From contig JAGTJX010000003.1 in NCBI GenBank assembly GCA_023657465.1, forward strand, positions 918,344 to 982,343: 64,000 nucleotides of DNA, read 5' to 3'. Shown here piece by piece: positions 54,156-63,560 of this stretch (position 1 is its first letter; each line of letters starts with the position of its first letter). A program made the position numbers and the translations under genes. The notes below the pieces were generated by a model. It searched no databases. It was not told where the DNA came from and worked only from the letters and a program-made list of their open reading frames with translations. Source of the DNA: Lysobacteraceae bacterium. GTDB lineage: Bacteria > Bdellovibrionota > UBA1018 > JAGTJX01.

Positions 54156-55826
54156 GTGATGAGATTCTTGTATCCAATCAGGTGCTTAGCATTAGTCACA
54201 GGCATTGCCTCGTCCTTCGCCAGTGACTCTAAGCCCACACTAAGCGAAATCATCGCGAGAGAACTCACAGCTACACAAGTGCAACCTGATCTCAACACCT
54301 CTGACTTCAAAGACTTCATTAAGAAACTCACTCAGTACAAACGCAAAAAAATCTCTCGCCTCGACAAGGACTTGCTCCTAATCCTCTGTGAGAAGTACGA
54401 TGCTTGCAGGTATCTCGACAAAATTGTCTCTGATCCCATCACCTATTCCGAGAATGCAGATGCTCACAAGAAGCTTCGCCGAATGAGCATTGGTCAAATT
54501 AGAAAACTCGTAACCAAAAGCGAATATGCAAAACTCGATGAAATCAAAATCAGTGATCTCACGAAGGCTTGGGATCGCTACACCACTCTCGAATCCTTCA
54601 TGCCGATTATAAAAGCAAATCTCGAACCCAATAGCTGCAGATCCAATGAGCTACTCATTAGTCTCGCGTTTCATACCGAGGATTTTTTCCCTGAGATAGA
54701 AGCGAGGGACACAGCCACTCTCATCTACGATCGCATCGCAACTTGTGGCAATCGCGACAGTGTCCTCACTGAGCGATCGATGTATAGATCATCTCTGATT
54801 AAGATTTGGAACAATCAATGTGACAAGGCTGAGAAGACTCTCGTTGATCTCTCCTCTAAGAAAGAGTCTGACTTCAGTACACGGTCCTTCTTCTGGCTTG
54901 CGAAGTGCGCTGAGAATATCGGCAAGAAAGTCGCATTCAGAGAATACCGCGAACGCCTCTACACCGCTAATCCGATCAGCTATTACCTTCTCCTCCTTCA
55001 GCGTGGAGAACTCGATGAGTGGACGAAGATCCATAAGTCTGAAAAGGATTCAGACGCTTGGTTCAGATCCAAGTCCGCCACAGAGATCAATTCAGGAATC
55101 TATACTGCCGAAGGATTACTCGATGCGGGTGAGAAAGACTTCGCTAGACAAGTCCTCCGCAGCCTCGAACGCAAATCACTATTAGCCGAACCTCAAGTGA
55201 GACTCTACCTTGCAGCACTTGCACACAGACTTGGCGAGTCCATCATGCAGTTCAAACTCTTAGACTCTGTATTCCGCGAAGATCACAATCATATCTCTAC
55301 TCGCACTCTGAAGATGTTCTTCCCACTCAAGCAGTTCAGCGTCGTCTGGGAACATCGCGAACAAGTCGATCCGTATCTCGTCGCAGCCCTCATTCGCCAG
55401 GAAAGTGGATTCAACTCCAATGCTAGATCCAGAGTTGGAGCACGTGGACTCATGCAACTCATGCCAGGAACTGCGAGACTCTTAGGCAATCGCAAAGGAA
55501 CTAACTCTCTCTTCGATCCTGAATTGAACGTGAAACTCGGCGTGAGATACTTCAAGAACTTGCTCGACCGTTTCGATGGTGATGCTGAGCTTGCACTGGC
55601 TGGCTACAATGCCGGCCCCAACAGGGTTGATGACTGGCTCAAGCGCTACCCGATTGCCGATCGCATGCTCTTCTTAGAGATGATTCCGTTTAGCGAGACC
55701 CGTAAATACGTCTCTCTCATCAGCCGAAACTACTACTGGTATCTCTCGCTCTATGGCCTAAAAGACGGCTCAGCTGTAGACACAGTCGATCGCGCCATGG
55801 CCTCATTGCGTCAAAAGAAAGAGTAA
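54156..55826 (+). CDS. slt: Soluble lytic murein transglycosylase (Slt-type)
   Basis: Cleaves peptidoglycan glycan strands with formation of 1,6-anhydro ends. 556 residues from GTG at 54156 (an ATG follows as codon 2). Signal peptide about 1-23, a long helical superhelix (about 35-395), and a C-terminal GH23 domain with catalytic Glu416 in IRQESGFNSNARS, then VGARGLMQLMPGTA, LNVKLGVRYF, LALAGYNAGPNRV and TRKYV. The layout matches E. coli Slt70 though somewhat shorter. Confidence 0.93.
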   Translation: MMRFLYPIRCLALVTGIASSFASDSKPTLSEIIARELTATQVQPDLNTSDFKDFIKKLTQYKRKKISRLDKDLLLILCEKYDACRYLDKIVSDPITYSENADAHKKLRRMSIGQIRKLVTKSEYAKLDEIKISDLTKAWDRYTTLESFMPIIKANLEPNSCRSNELLISLAFHTEDFFPEIEARDTATLIYDRIATCGNRDSVLTERSMYRSSLIKIWNNQCDKAEKTLVDLSSKKESDFSTRSFFWLAKCAENIGKKVAFREYRERLYTANPISYYLLLLQRGELDEWTKIHKSEKDSDAWFRSKSATEINSGIYTAEGLLDAGEKDFARQVLRSLERKSLLAEPQVRLYLAALAHRLGESIMQFKLLDSVFREDHNHISTRTLKMFFPLKQFSVVWEHREQVDPYLVAALIRQESGFNSNARSRVGARGLMQLMPGTARLLGNRKGTNSLFDPELNVKLGVRYFKNLLDRFDGDAELALAGYNAGPNRVDDWLKRYPIADRMLFLEMIPFSETRKYVSLISRNYYWYLSLYGLKDGSAVDTVDRAMASLRQKKE

Positions 55827-55878
55827 CTCACTCAAGGGTTGATCTCTGCCCGCACCCCGTGTTAACTCCAATTCCACT

Positions 55879-56025
55879 ATGGCAACACGTTTAAGAGTTA
55901 AAAATAAGAAAAGAAACCTAGATCGTCTCACTGCGTACAAAAAGAACCCAGTTGAACAAACGCACAAGATCGCAGTAGGCCGCGCACGTAAGATTAAGCT
56001 CAAAAAAGCTTATCGTATGGCCTAA
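55879..56025 (+). CDS. 48-residue very basic protein
   Basis: Small open frame with ATG at 55879 between the transglycosylase gene (52-bp gap) and a secreted protein gene. About 18 of 48 residues are Lys or Arg with almost no acidic ones. It starts MATRLRVKNKKRNLDRL and ends with an Arg/Lys helix KIAVGRARKIKLKKAYRMA. The composition looks like a small ribosomal or nucleic-acid-binding protein. No strong ribosome binding site is visible, which lowers certainty, but the codon use and lack of competing frames support a real gene. Family unrecognised. Confidence 0.6.
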   Translation: MATRLRVKNKKRNLDRLTAYKKNPVEQTHKIAVGRARKIKLKKAYRMA

Positions 56026-56054
56026 GTTTCGTTCCAATTTCTTAGGGGGATTTC

Positions 56055-56612
56055 ATGATTAAAAGAATGTTAGGCATTTGTGTATTCGCTCTTTCAGCTC
56101 AATTGAGCTTCGCACAAGTCGATGTTGTTGAAATAGACCGCATTTACAATCCTTCTCGATCAGAACTTGATTCATTCATTAATGCTTGTGCAGATGCAGA
56201 ACAATCAATTGAACAAAACATACGCACTATTGCTTTGAATACTGGGGTGAATTTAGATCAACTTGTTGTAAAAAAACTCATTCATTCTTCCTATTTGTTT
56301 AACGGAATTTTTTTTGGTGCTCCAAACATTTCGAGCCTAAACCATGACGGAATCATGTACGCTTGTGATGTGCACTTCTTAGGAAAGCCTTCAGCCAAAG
56401 TGGAGCTTGACGAAGTTTTTAAAACTAAAAAGCACCTCAAGAGAAAAGGTTACAAAAAGTCTGAGTTTGGTACAGCCTGTTCTGATATTGAAGACCAACA
56501 GAGCAGATTACCAAACATTATCTTCCAATCAACTCGTATAGGCTGGACACTCTTCCAAGGTCATCGCTGTGTGGTTCGTTCGATTTATATGAATTTTACA
56601 GAGAACCCTTAA
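56055..56612 (+). CDS. Small secreted protein, unknown function
   Basis: 185 residues with signal peptide MIKRMLGICVFALSAQLSFAQ and ribosome binding site TTAGGGGGA. The mature part has Cys in NACAD, YACDV, TACSD and HRCVV, likely two disulfides, and mixed helix/strand content. No family recognised. It starts a run of three exported-protein genes on the plus strand; the next starts 7 bp after its stop. Confidence 0.7.
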   Translation: MIKRMLGICVFALSAQLSFAQVDVVEIDRIYNPSRSELDSFINACADAEQSIEQNIRTIALNTGVNLDQLVVKKLIHSSYLFNGIFFGAPNISSLNHDGIMYACDVHFLGKPSAKVELDEVFKTKKHLKRKGYKKSEFGTACSDIEDQQSRLPNIIFQSTRIGWTLFQGHRCVVRSIYMNFTENP

Positions 56613-56619
56613 TCGTACT

Positions 56620-57315
56620 GTGTTCACTCTCTTAGCACTCTTTTATTTAAGCTTAGTTAAGGCCGATCCTGATAATCAATGGATTAACAAACACAGTGGA
56701 AACTGCTTCACTCAGCATTTGAGAGAAGCAATGCTCGTGAATGAAACTCGGGGAAAGACTTATTCCAAACTGACGCATGGGAAAACGAACTCGATTTCAA
56801 AAGAGCTCATTTTCTTAGATTGGATTGGTACTTTTGCTTCACCCTACTTTGATTCACGCTCAAAAAAAACTCTGAGCAAAAACGACCTTCCCTTACTTTG
56901 TGAAGTCATCCCCCCGTTTCTACCTGTTCTTCAGCAGGAAATAAAACTGAATGCACCAATTGATCTGAGCGAGTATAGATCTTTTTCAGTCGAGAAAATC
57001 TCGCGAGCCATTTATTCTGCCCACAGAGAAGGACAACTAAAAAAAGCTCAGCTAGAAATTCAAAAAATAATTTCAGATATTAATCAAAACACTCGCTTCA
57101 ATTGTCTGACGAGGCAATTCCTCACCTCTATGGATCTACTCATTAACGTGGCTCATGATAGCCCTTCTCAAGGTGCACAGGATCTGGCTTGGGATTCCAT
57201 CCGAGCATCCTTGTACCAATTGAGGTTGCTCTCTCAAATTGATCGTTCTGCAGCACCGTTCCAAGCGCAAGGAATTCCCATTATTTGTGCAGAAATCCCA
57301 GAACTTCCTCATTAA
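56620..57315 (+). CDS. Small secreted protein, unknown function
   Basis: 231 residues from a GTG 7 bp after the previous stop. Signal peptide about 1-15 (FTLLALFYLSLVKA). The mature part is largely helical with Cys in GNCFTQ, LLCEVI, FNCLTR and IICAEI, suggesting two disulfides. No recognised domain. Close spacing implies cotranscription with the 56055 gene, and both share size, export and Cys content. Confidence 0.68.
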   Translation: MFTLLALFYLSLVKADPDNQWINKHSGNCFTQHLREAMLVNETRGKTYSKLTHGKTNSISKELIFLDWIGTFASPYFDSRSKKTLSKNDLPLLCEVIPPFLPVLQQEIKLNAPIDLSEYRSFSVEKISRAIYSAHREGQLKKAQLEIQKIISDINQNTRFNCLTRQFLTSMDLLINVAHDSPSQGAQDLAWDSIRASLYQLRLLSQIDRSAAPFQAQGIPIICAEIPELPH

Positions 57316-57365
57316 CTCGCCGCACTCACTCTTGCCAAACTCAGACCTGCTGCTACATTCATCCC

Positions 57366-57803
57366 ATGATGAAAAACTTACTAGCTCTCGTAACCATCCT
57401 TTTCTCACAATCTTCATTCGCTCATATTGAACCAGGCATTTATGTTGGCGAAACACCTACGGGTGGCGAATGCAGCATCGAATCCGTTCGTCAGTATTAT
57501 GTAGATGATGTGAGACATCCACTTAATGAGCGCATCGAACTTAAAATGAAAGACGGAACCAAATTCACAGTAGGACATCCACCGATCATTGATACCGAAG
57601 AGAAGTACGAATACACAGGATACAACCATGACTTATTCCAAGGCGTGCTCCCTACTAAAGTCGGAGCAGATGCACTCTCGATCAACATGGATCATCCAGA
57701 AGGCAAAGAAGGACGCCCTGTTGCGTTTCACTTCTTGAGCCATAACTGGAAAGAAAAGAAAATCAAAGTTCTCCACTGTGAAAATCTTGAAGCAGCTGAT
57801 TAA
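57366..57803 (+). CDS. Small secreted protein, unknown function
   Basis: 145 residues from the ATG at 57366; the longer frame to 57285 overlaps the upstream gene and would hide the signal peptide MMKNLLALVTILFSQSSFA. The mature beta-rich domain begins HIEPGIYVGETPTGGEC, has a second Cys in VLHCEN, and ends with an acidic tail. Probably one small beta-barrel domain closed by a disulfide. Family unknown. Confidence 0.7.
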   Translation: MMKNLLALVTILFSQSSFAHIEPGIYVGETPTGGECSIESVRQYYVDDVRHPLNERIELKMKDGTKFTVGHPPIIDTEEKYEYTGYNHDLFQGVLPTKVGADALSINMDHPEGKEGRPVAFHFLSHNWKEKKIKVLHCENLEAAD

Positions 57804-57817
57804 GATATTTTCTTAGA

Positions 57818-58054
57818 CTAAAAGTCCGAGCGGTTCTCGCCGTGAGGCTTACCAAACGTCGTCGTATCGTCAAATGCTTTCTGGCAAGCAAGCAACCACT
57901 CTACACTTTCAGGATGCTTATTAACGTAGTCATCAGAAAGTGGAATCACTTGATCATCCATCATGATGCTGTACTGAGTAGCGAGACCTGAACTATGGAT
58001 TCTCACCACTTTTCTCATTTTGCCATCCAGACGAACCAATCGAGTCTGACTCAT
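57818..58054 (-). CDS. Small protein coupled to the monothiol glutaredoxin gene
   Basis: 78 residues from the ATG at 58054, which overlaps the grxD stop (ATGA). The longer frame up to 58159 lies inside grxD and is rejected. Sequence starts MSQTRLVRLDGKMRKVVRIH and contains SDDYVNKHPESVEWLLACQKAFDD with one Cys. Soluble, no signal. Family unknown; coupling to grxD-bolA suggests a link to iron-sulfur handling (inference). Confidence 0.65.
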   Translation of the reverse strand: MSQTRLVRLDGKMRKVVRIHSSGLATQYSIMMDDQVIPLSDDYVNKHPESVEWLLACQKAFDDTTTFGKPHGENRSDF

Positions 58055-58371
58055 GATTTGAGAGCCTCTGCCAATTCTCCACGCTCGAACATTTCTGAAA
58101 CGATATCGCATCCACCGACGAATTTTCCGTTGATGAAGATTTGAGGAACAGTTGGCCACTGTGTGAACTCTTCAAGAGCTCCCCACATTGGGTCATCAGA
58201 GAGGACATCGAATGCCTTGATGTTTTTAGCGCCCGCTTGTTTCAATACTTGAACGGCTCTAGCTGAGAATCCGCATGCTGGAAAATCAGGTGTGCCCTTC
58301 ATGTAGATCACGACGGGTGAAGATTTTGAAAAAGTTTCAACTTGTTTTACGAGTTCATTATTTGTTGCCAT
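58051..58371 (-). CDS. grxD: Monothiol glutaredoxin (Grx4/GrxD type)
   Basis: Carries [2Fe-2S] clusters as a homodimer or with BolA for iron-sulfur delivery. The ATG at 58371 is preferred because GGGAGA precedes it; the frame is open to 58383. 106 residues. Hallmarks: MKGTPDFPACGFSA with the CGFS site, WPTVPQIFINGKFVGGCDI. Lies directly after bolA with a 14-bp overlap of the 5' end, and is followed by a coupled small gene. Confidence 0.93.
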   Translation of the reverse strand: MATNNELVKQVETFSKSSPVVIYMKGTPDFPACGFSARAVQVLKQAGAKNIKAFDVLSDDPMWGALEEFTQWPTVPQIFINGKFVGGCDIVSEMFERGELAEALKS

Positions 58372-58615
58372 GGATTCTCCCATATTGTTCAGGTGTGTAG
58401 GTTTTCATTGTGAGCGCATGTACTTCTCCGGAATCGATTTCTGCCTTTAAGAATTCCATCACAATACGGTGTTGTTCTATCATCGATTTTCCTTCGAAAA
58501 TCGGAGACACAATCACAGCCGCGTAATGGTCCTCTGTACCGGTGAGATCCGTGATCGTGGCAACAGTGCCAGACTTCAACGTTTCCAATCGTGTACGTAA
58601 CTGCTCAGGTGACAT
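58358..58615 (-). CDS. BolA-family protein
   Basis: 85-residue class II KH-like protein that partners with monothiol glutaredoxins in [2Fe-2S] complexes. Conserved FEGKSMIEQHRIVMEFLK with the cluster-ligand His, then EVHALTMKTYTPEQY, the usual C-terminal BolA strand and turn. It overlaps grxD, making the classical BolA-Grx4 pair. The BolA versus IbaG subgroup cannot be settled here. Confidence 0.9.
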   Translation of the reverse strand: MSPEQLRTRLETLKSGTVATITDLTGTEDHYAAVIVSPIFEGKSMIEQHRIVMEFLKAEIDSGEVHALTMKTYTPEQYGRIHGNK

Positions 58616-58636
58616 AGTAATGAAGATTTAGCACAG

Positions 58637-59569
58637 CTATTTGCGGCTGGAAAGACGTATGCTGCTTAGCAGCGATTTCATAGTATTTTGGACTGCTACT
58701 GACTGAGAACGACCCTTTAAGTAGGCTATACTGATCGTGTTTTTCTGCGGAGTTCCAGAGGCTTTAAACCTATGTAATTTGTTCCCCTGGGACTCCAGGC
58801 TGTCTATGAGGTAACTAGATAGGATACCCGCCCCAAGTCCTGAAAGAATCAGCCTAGCCACACCCTGAACATCCATGACAGCTACCCTTACATCGAGCTT
58901 TACTGACTGGGTGCCATAATGATGAAGGAACCAGGATCTGAGAAGAGGTTCACCTGGCTGATAGTCAATAAAAGCCACGTTGTCTTCAAACGCTTTCTTC
59001 GATTCCTTAAACACCGCTCCGCCTAGTTTCTTGTAATAGGCATCACTCACACAGAGTTCAAGATGTTCTTCAAATACACTTTCTGTATGGATTCTTGCAT
59101 CCGTTTGAAACTCATCGATAAAGGCAAAGTCGAGTTCACCTTTGAGCAGTAATTCCTGCATTTCTGTGACGAATCCATATTTGAGTTGAAACTGAATTCC
59201 AGGATGATCCTTAGAGAACTGAGACAAAATTGACATGACCACGTTGTTTCCAAACTCAATGGGAACACCGAATGAAACCTTACCGTGGAGTTCGTCACTT
59301 CCACCTTTGATCTCGCCTAAGATCCCTTCAATCTCACCTAGAGCTGCTTTGCATTTCTCATAGAGTGAATGAGCGCTATCGGTGGGTACAATCCGTTGCT
59401 TAATTCTGTCGAAAAGCTTGATCTCAAGGACATCTTCAAGTGTCTTGATGTGCTGAGAGACACCGGATTGAGTGAGGTGCATCTCGAGTGCAGCTTTGGT
59501 CATGCTACGTGTTCGGTAGACGCATTCAAAAATTCTCAGGTGGTTCAAATTGAGGTGATCGATTAACAT
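58637..59569 (-). CDS. LysR-family transcriptional regulator
   Basis: 310 residues: N-terminal winged helix-turn-helix (about 5-65, RSMTKAALEMHLTQSGVSQHIKTLEDVLEIKLFDR) and a periplasmic-binding-protein-like effector domain (about 90-300). Divergent from proC with a 39-bp gap that contains an inverted repeat of LysR type, so it may control proC or itself. Effector unknown. Confidence 0.9.
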   Translation of the reverse strand: MLIDHLNLNHLRIFECVYRTRSMTKAALEMHLTQSGVSQHIKTLEDVLEIKLFDRIKQRIVPTDSAHSLYEKCKAALGEIEGILGEIKGGSDELHGKVSFGVPIEFGNNVVMSILSQFSKDHPGIQFQLKYGFVTEMQELLLKGELDFAFIDEFQTDARIHTESVFEEHLELCVSDAYYKKLGGAVFKESKKAFEDNVAFIDYQPGEPLLRSWFLHHYGTQSVKLDVRVAVMDVQGVARLILSGLGAGILSSYLIDSLESQGNKLHRFKASGTPQKNTISIAYLKGRSQSVAVQNTMKSLLSSIRLSSRK

Positions 59570-59572
59570 TGT

Positions 59573-59596
59573 ATCTCAGCTTACAGTGTACGAGAT
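59573..59596. promoter_or_regulatory. Candidate LysR-type operator between the regulator and proC
   Basis: ATCTC (59573-59577) and GAGAT (59592-59596) form an inverted repeat with a 14-nt centre, lying in the 39-bp divergent gap. LysR regulators commonly bind such interrupted dyads, but the arms are short. Confidence 0.35.
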
Positions 59597-59608
59597 GAGG
59601 TAAAAAAT

Positions 59609-60439
59609 ATGAAACATAAAACTGGATTAATCGGTGTAGGAAAAATGGGCGAAGCCCTCATTCAAGGGATCCAAAAATCCCCTCTCAAGAAAGACTATGA
59701 ACTCTTGGGATCCACCGCTAGTCCTGCCTCAGCAGAGAGCGTATCCAAAAAACTCGGAATTAAATGCTTTACCGATAACGCAGAAGTCGCAGGCCTATGC
59801 AAAATCTTGATCCTCTGTGTAAAACCTCATCAAGCTGAAAAAGTTTTAAAAGAAATTTCACCTGAACTGGGGAGCGATCACCTCCTCATTTCGATTTGCG
59901 CATCGATCACCATCTCTCAACTCCGTGAGTGGAGTGGTGGCAAAGCAAAGATCATCCGCGCGATGCCAAACACCCCTGCCCTCATCGGTCAGGGAATGAC
60001 TGTCCTCTCTCCAGATCTCAAAGTCTCATCAGCACATCTTGAGATTGCAGAACAGCTCTTCCAGAGTGTCGGCCTCACAGCAATGGTTGAAGAATCTCTC
60101 ATGGATGGTGTAACGGGCTTAAGTGGCTGCGGACCTGCTTATATTTACCTTATCATCGAAGCACTCAGCGAAGCAGGTGTCAAAGTAGGATTATCGAGGA
60201 AGCTCTCTACCCTACTTGCAGCTCAGACCATGAAGGGCGCAGCTCAGATGGTGCTCTCTCGTGACGGCGAACATCCAGCTGCGATGAAAGACGAAGTGAC
60301 GACTCCTGCTGGTTGTACGATTGATGGCCTCATGGCTCTAGAAGAAGGAAAGTTACGCGTGACCTTAATTAAAGCAGTACTTGCTGCGACACGGAGAAGC
60401 CAGAAACTAAGGTCTGTGAGCGGCAGCGGTTTAAAATAA
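59609..60439 (+). CDS. proC: Pyrroline-5-carboxylate reductase
   Basis: Final step of proline synthesis: reduces pyrroline-5-carboxylate with NAD(P)H. 276 residues. N-terminal Rossmann motif GVGKMGEALIQG, RAMPNTPALIGQGMT, and the C-terminal signature DGVTGLSGCGPAYIYLIIEALSEAGVKVGLSR followed by PAAMKDEVTTPAGCTIDGL. Ribosome binding site GATGAGG. Its 3' end overlaps the convergent broken LysR gene by 71 bp. Confidence 0.96.
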   Translation: MKHKTGLIGVGKMGEALIQGIQKSPLKKDYELLGSTASPASAESVSKKLGIKCFTDNAEVAGLCKILILCVKPHQAEKVLKEISPELGSDHLLISICASITISQLREWSGGKAKIIRAMPNTPALIGQGMTVLSPDLKVSSAHLEIAEQLFQSVGLTAMVEESLMDGVTGLSGCGPAYIYLIIEALSEAGVKVGLSRKLSTLLAAQTMKGAAQMVLSRDGEHPAAMKDEVTTPAGCTIDGLMALEEGKLRVTLIKAVLAATRRSQKLRSVSGSGLK

Positions 60440-61282
60440 ACTTCTTAAAGAGACTTGCGCGCTTGGTGAGCATTTGGTTCTCCAAGTGAAGAAGATACAG
60501 ATCATTTTTCAAGACTACGTCAGAAGCGATTTTTAATTTCTTAGACCGAATATAGGGTTCGACTGTGAAGAGCGGCAATACTGCAAACGCGTCTTGATTG
60601 AGAAGCGCCTGCACCATTGACTGCTGTGAATTCACGCTAGAAGTGTTCTTCAGTGCGAATGCTTTCTTCCTAGGAGCGTAGAGCTTCAAGAATTGAAACA
60701 GAAGTAAATCACGCTTTTCATACGTAATCCACTGAGCAGATTCGAAGTCTGAAAATGCTTTCTTATTCTGAGTACGAGTCACGAGCACTGATCGTTCTTC
60801 GAGTAGATGATAGCTGCGTACGTTTTCACTGAGCAGTGGATGCCAAACAATCGTGAAATCGAGATCTCCTGTTTTCAGCATCGGGATCGTCTCCGTTTGC
60901 AGTCCGAAGTGCGCTTGAAACTTCACTTCTGGGTTTAAGTCTTGGTATTCAAGGAGGAGACCATAGAAGAAGCTCTGCCCTACTTCAGGTAAACATCCGA
61001 TGCGGATCGTTCCTGCGGCTTGATCCTGATTGTTTTGAAACCCAGTCATCGTTCTGTTGAACTCGTCTAAAATAGGCGTGATACGGGATTTGAACTCCTT
61101 GCCTTCTTGAGTCAGCATGACGTGATGATATCACGGATGAAGAGCTTGGTCTTCAAGCTCTCTTCAAGGGATTGAATTTGTCTTGTGACCGTAGGTTGAG
61201 TGAGATTGTGAAGCCTTGCAGCCTCTGAGAAGCTGAGTGTATTAGCCACTGCTATAAACGTATCTATGAGCCCCAAATCCAT
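60369..61282 (-). pseudogene. LysR-family regulator, frameshifted after the DNA-binding domain
   Basis: The helix-turn-helix part (ATG at 61282; SFSEAARLHNLTQPTVTRQIQSLEESLKTKLFIRD) is in one frame. The rest, from about 61130 (HHVMLTQEGKEF onward, effector domain to 60369), is in another. A one-base shift near 61125-61135 would restore a normal LysR protein of about 304 residues. It may be an assembly error, like other breaks in the last 3 kb. Confidence 0.8.
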
Positions 61283-61381
61283 TAGAATGAGTTCTTATAC
61301 TAATTTTATGTAGTTTAACAGGGGCAATCCGAACCCGAATGAATGGTTGACGCGTTGCATAAAATATAAGATAAAGCCTCC

Positions 61382-61873
61382 ATGAAAACCTTATCCACTG
61401 TAATTCTAGGATTAGCACTTTCAGCCCAGCTCTTAGCCCCACTTTCCCATGCCGGCGACTGTATGCAAATCGCCATACAGACCAAGCACGACTTAGAACA
61501 GACATTGAACGCGATTGAAGCTCAACCTGGATACATCGACCGAAATAGCCAAAACATGGGCTATGCCGAATACTCTCATGTCTACACCATGACCAACGAA
61601 ATCTACAGACAGGGACTACTCATCGACCTCTATAACAATGCTTTTGAAGATGAGTGCATTGGCCAAGTGAAGGATCTCTACAACACCTTAGTCAAACGCG
61701 GTAAACGCAAATCCAAAGGCATAAAAGCTTTTTCTTTTCCCAGTTGCGACGAGCTGATGGATCGAATCGACCAAGGTCGTACTGGTGAGTTTTGTCCTCG
61801 CGGCAAAACGTACGACTTCAATGTTGATGCGATCAGAAAAACGATAGAAAAAGAGAATCGCAGAAAAAAATAA
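61382..61873 (+). CDS. Small secreted protein, unknown function
   Basis: 163 residues with a clear signal peptide (MKTLSTVILGLALSAQLLAPLSHAG). The mature part is helical and basic at the C-terminus (KTIEKENRRKK) with Cys in GDCMQ, DECIG, PSCDE and EFCPR, likely two disulfides. A TTGACG / GATAAA pair with 17-bp spacing lies immediately upstream. No family recognised. Convergent with the fadD-like gene with no gap. Confidence 0.7.
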   Translation: MKTLSTVILGLALSAQLLAPLSHAGDCMQIAIQTKHDLEQTLNAIEAQPGYIDRNSQNMGYAEYSHVYTMTNEIYRQGLLIDLYNNAFEDECIGQVKDLYNTLVKRGKRKSKGIKAFSFPSCDELMDRIDQGRTGEFCPRGKTYDFNVDAIRKTIEKENRRKK

Positions 61874-63560
61874 TTAACTTCGTCTCTTCGCTTCTTGCTC
61901 TTTTAGATCCTTACGCAAGATTTTACCCACGTTTGATTTAGGGAGTTCAGTTCTGAACTCAACATACTTAGGAACTTTGTAGCTCGTGAGATTATCTCTA
62001 CAGAACTTTATGATCTCTTCTTCAGTAAGCGAAGTGTCCTTCTTCACGACGAAGATCTTAGGAACTTCACCTGACTTCTCGTCCTTGAGCGCAATCGCTG
62101 CGCACTCAAGTACCTTAGGATTAGTACAGACCACTTCTTCGATCTCATTCGGATACACATTGAATCCTGAAACCAAGATCATATCCTTCTTGCGATCGAC
62201 GATCTTAAAATATCCTTCAGCAGTCATGTAGCCCATGTCACCAGTCTTGAGATATCCATCTGAACTGAATACCTTGTCGTTCTCATGATCGCGCTGCCAA
62301 TAGCCACGCATCACCTGCGGACCCTTGATGCAGATCTCTCCCAAATCGCCTAGATTGACATTCCTTGCCATCATCGCCTTTCAATTTTATATCTGTTGAG
62401 GAGAGAGGAAGTCCGATGTAGCCATTGTAATCCTTGAGACTCATAGGATTAATACATGCTGCAGGAGATGTTTCCGTTAATCCGTATGCTTCGATGAGCG
62501 GAGTCCCTGTGATTTCTTTCCAACTCTCAGCAACCGCCTTCTGAACAGCCCATTCCGCCACCCAAAGCAATTTTGAGTTTACTGAAATCTACAGTCTTAA
62601 AGTCATCTCGATGCACAAGCGCATTGAAGAGCGTGTTCACACCTGTGATTGCTGTGAACTTCCACTTCTTAAGTTCCTTCACGAACCCTGGAAAATCTCG
62701 TGGATTAGTGATGAGAACATTCAGCGCTCCAACGCTTGAGGAAAATGAAGCAATTCGCTGTCAGAGAAAAGATATGATAGAGCGGAAGCGGAGTGATGAT
62801 GATCTCTTCACCCTTCTTTGATGAGATTCTTAATCCACGCAACGTGCCTGAAGCATGTTCGCCACAATATTTCCGTGCGAGAGAATCGCACCTTTTGAAA
62901 CACCAGTCGTTCCGCCTGTGTACTGCAAGAATGCAATGTCAGATTGATTCGTAATGACACGAGAGAATGAAGAGTTTGCACCTTGAGCAAGAGCCGACAT
63001 GAAGTTCACTGTGTTTGGAATTGAATAAGCGGGAACCATTTTCTTCACATACTTCACGACTGTATTCACAATGAGTGACTTCGGAAATCCCAGCATGTCA
63101 CCCAATTGAGTCACAATTACATTTTTAATTTTTGTTTGTGCAATGACCTTCTCAAGGGTGATTGCAAAGTTTGCTACTATAATAATCGTCTCGGCACCTG
63201 AGTCTTTGAGCTGATGCTCAAGCTCTCTTGGAGTATAGAGAGGGTTCACGTTCACTACTACAAGACCTGATTGAAGTGCTGCAAACAGAGCCACTGGATA
63301 CTGAATGATGTTTGGCATCATAATCGCTACTCGATCGCCCTTTTTAAGTTTCAAATCGTTTTGTAAGTAAGCAGCGAATTGTTGACTGAGCTCTCTTCAT
63401 TTCACCGAACGTATAGGTCTTCCCCATGTTGTGAAATGAAGGACGATTTTCAAACTTCTCGAACGATTGCTTCAAGTAGATCGGCTATGGATGAATATTC
63501 TTTGAGATCGATCTCATGTGGAATGCCTTTATCGTAACTCTTGAACCAAACGTGATCTAC
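61874..63560 (-). pseudogene. fadD: FadD-type long-chain fatty acyl-CoA ligase with multiple frameshifts
   Basis: All parts of a FadD protein are present in order but in different frames. N-terminal WFKSYDKGIPHEIDLKEYSS (about 63550), then PSFHNMGKTYTFGEM, LKKGDRVAIMMPN to the AMP motif QYTGGTTGVSKGA (63354-62830), [16 protein letters not shown] with a glycine-rich block (about 62640-62560), EAYGLTETSPAACINP, and the C-terminal [48 protein letters not shown] (to 61874). At least five frame changes (near 62370, 62560, 62740-62850, 63395, 63440). The conserved residues of each part are intact, which favours sequence errors over decay. Confidence 0.82.

Noticed and set aside
57285..57365. N-terminal extension of the secreted protein at 57366
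   Set aside because: It overlaps the previous gene, has no ribosome binding site, and would hide the signal peptide.
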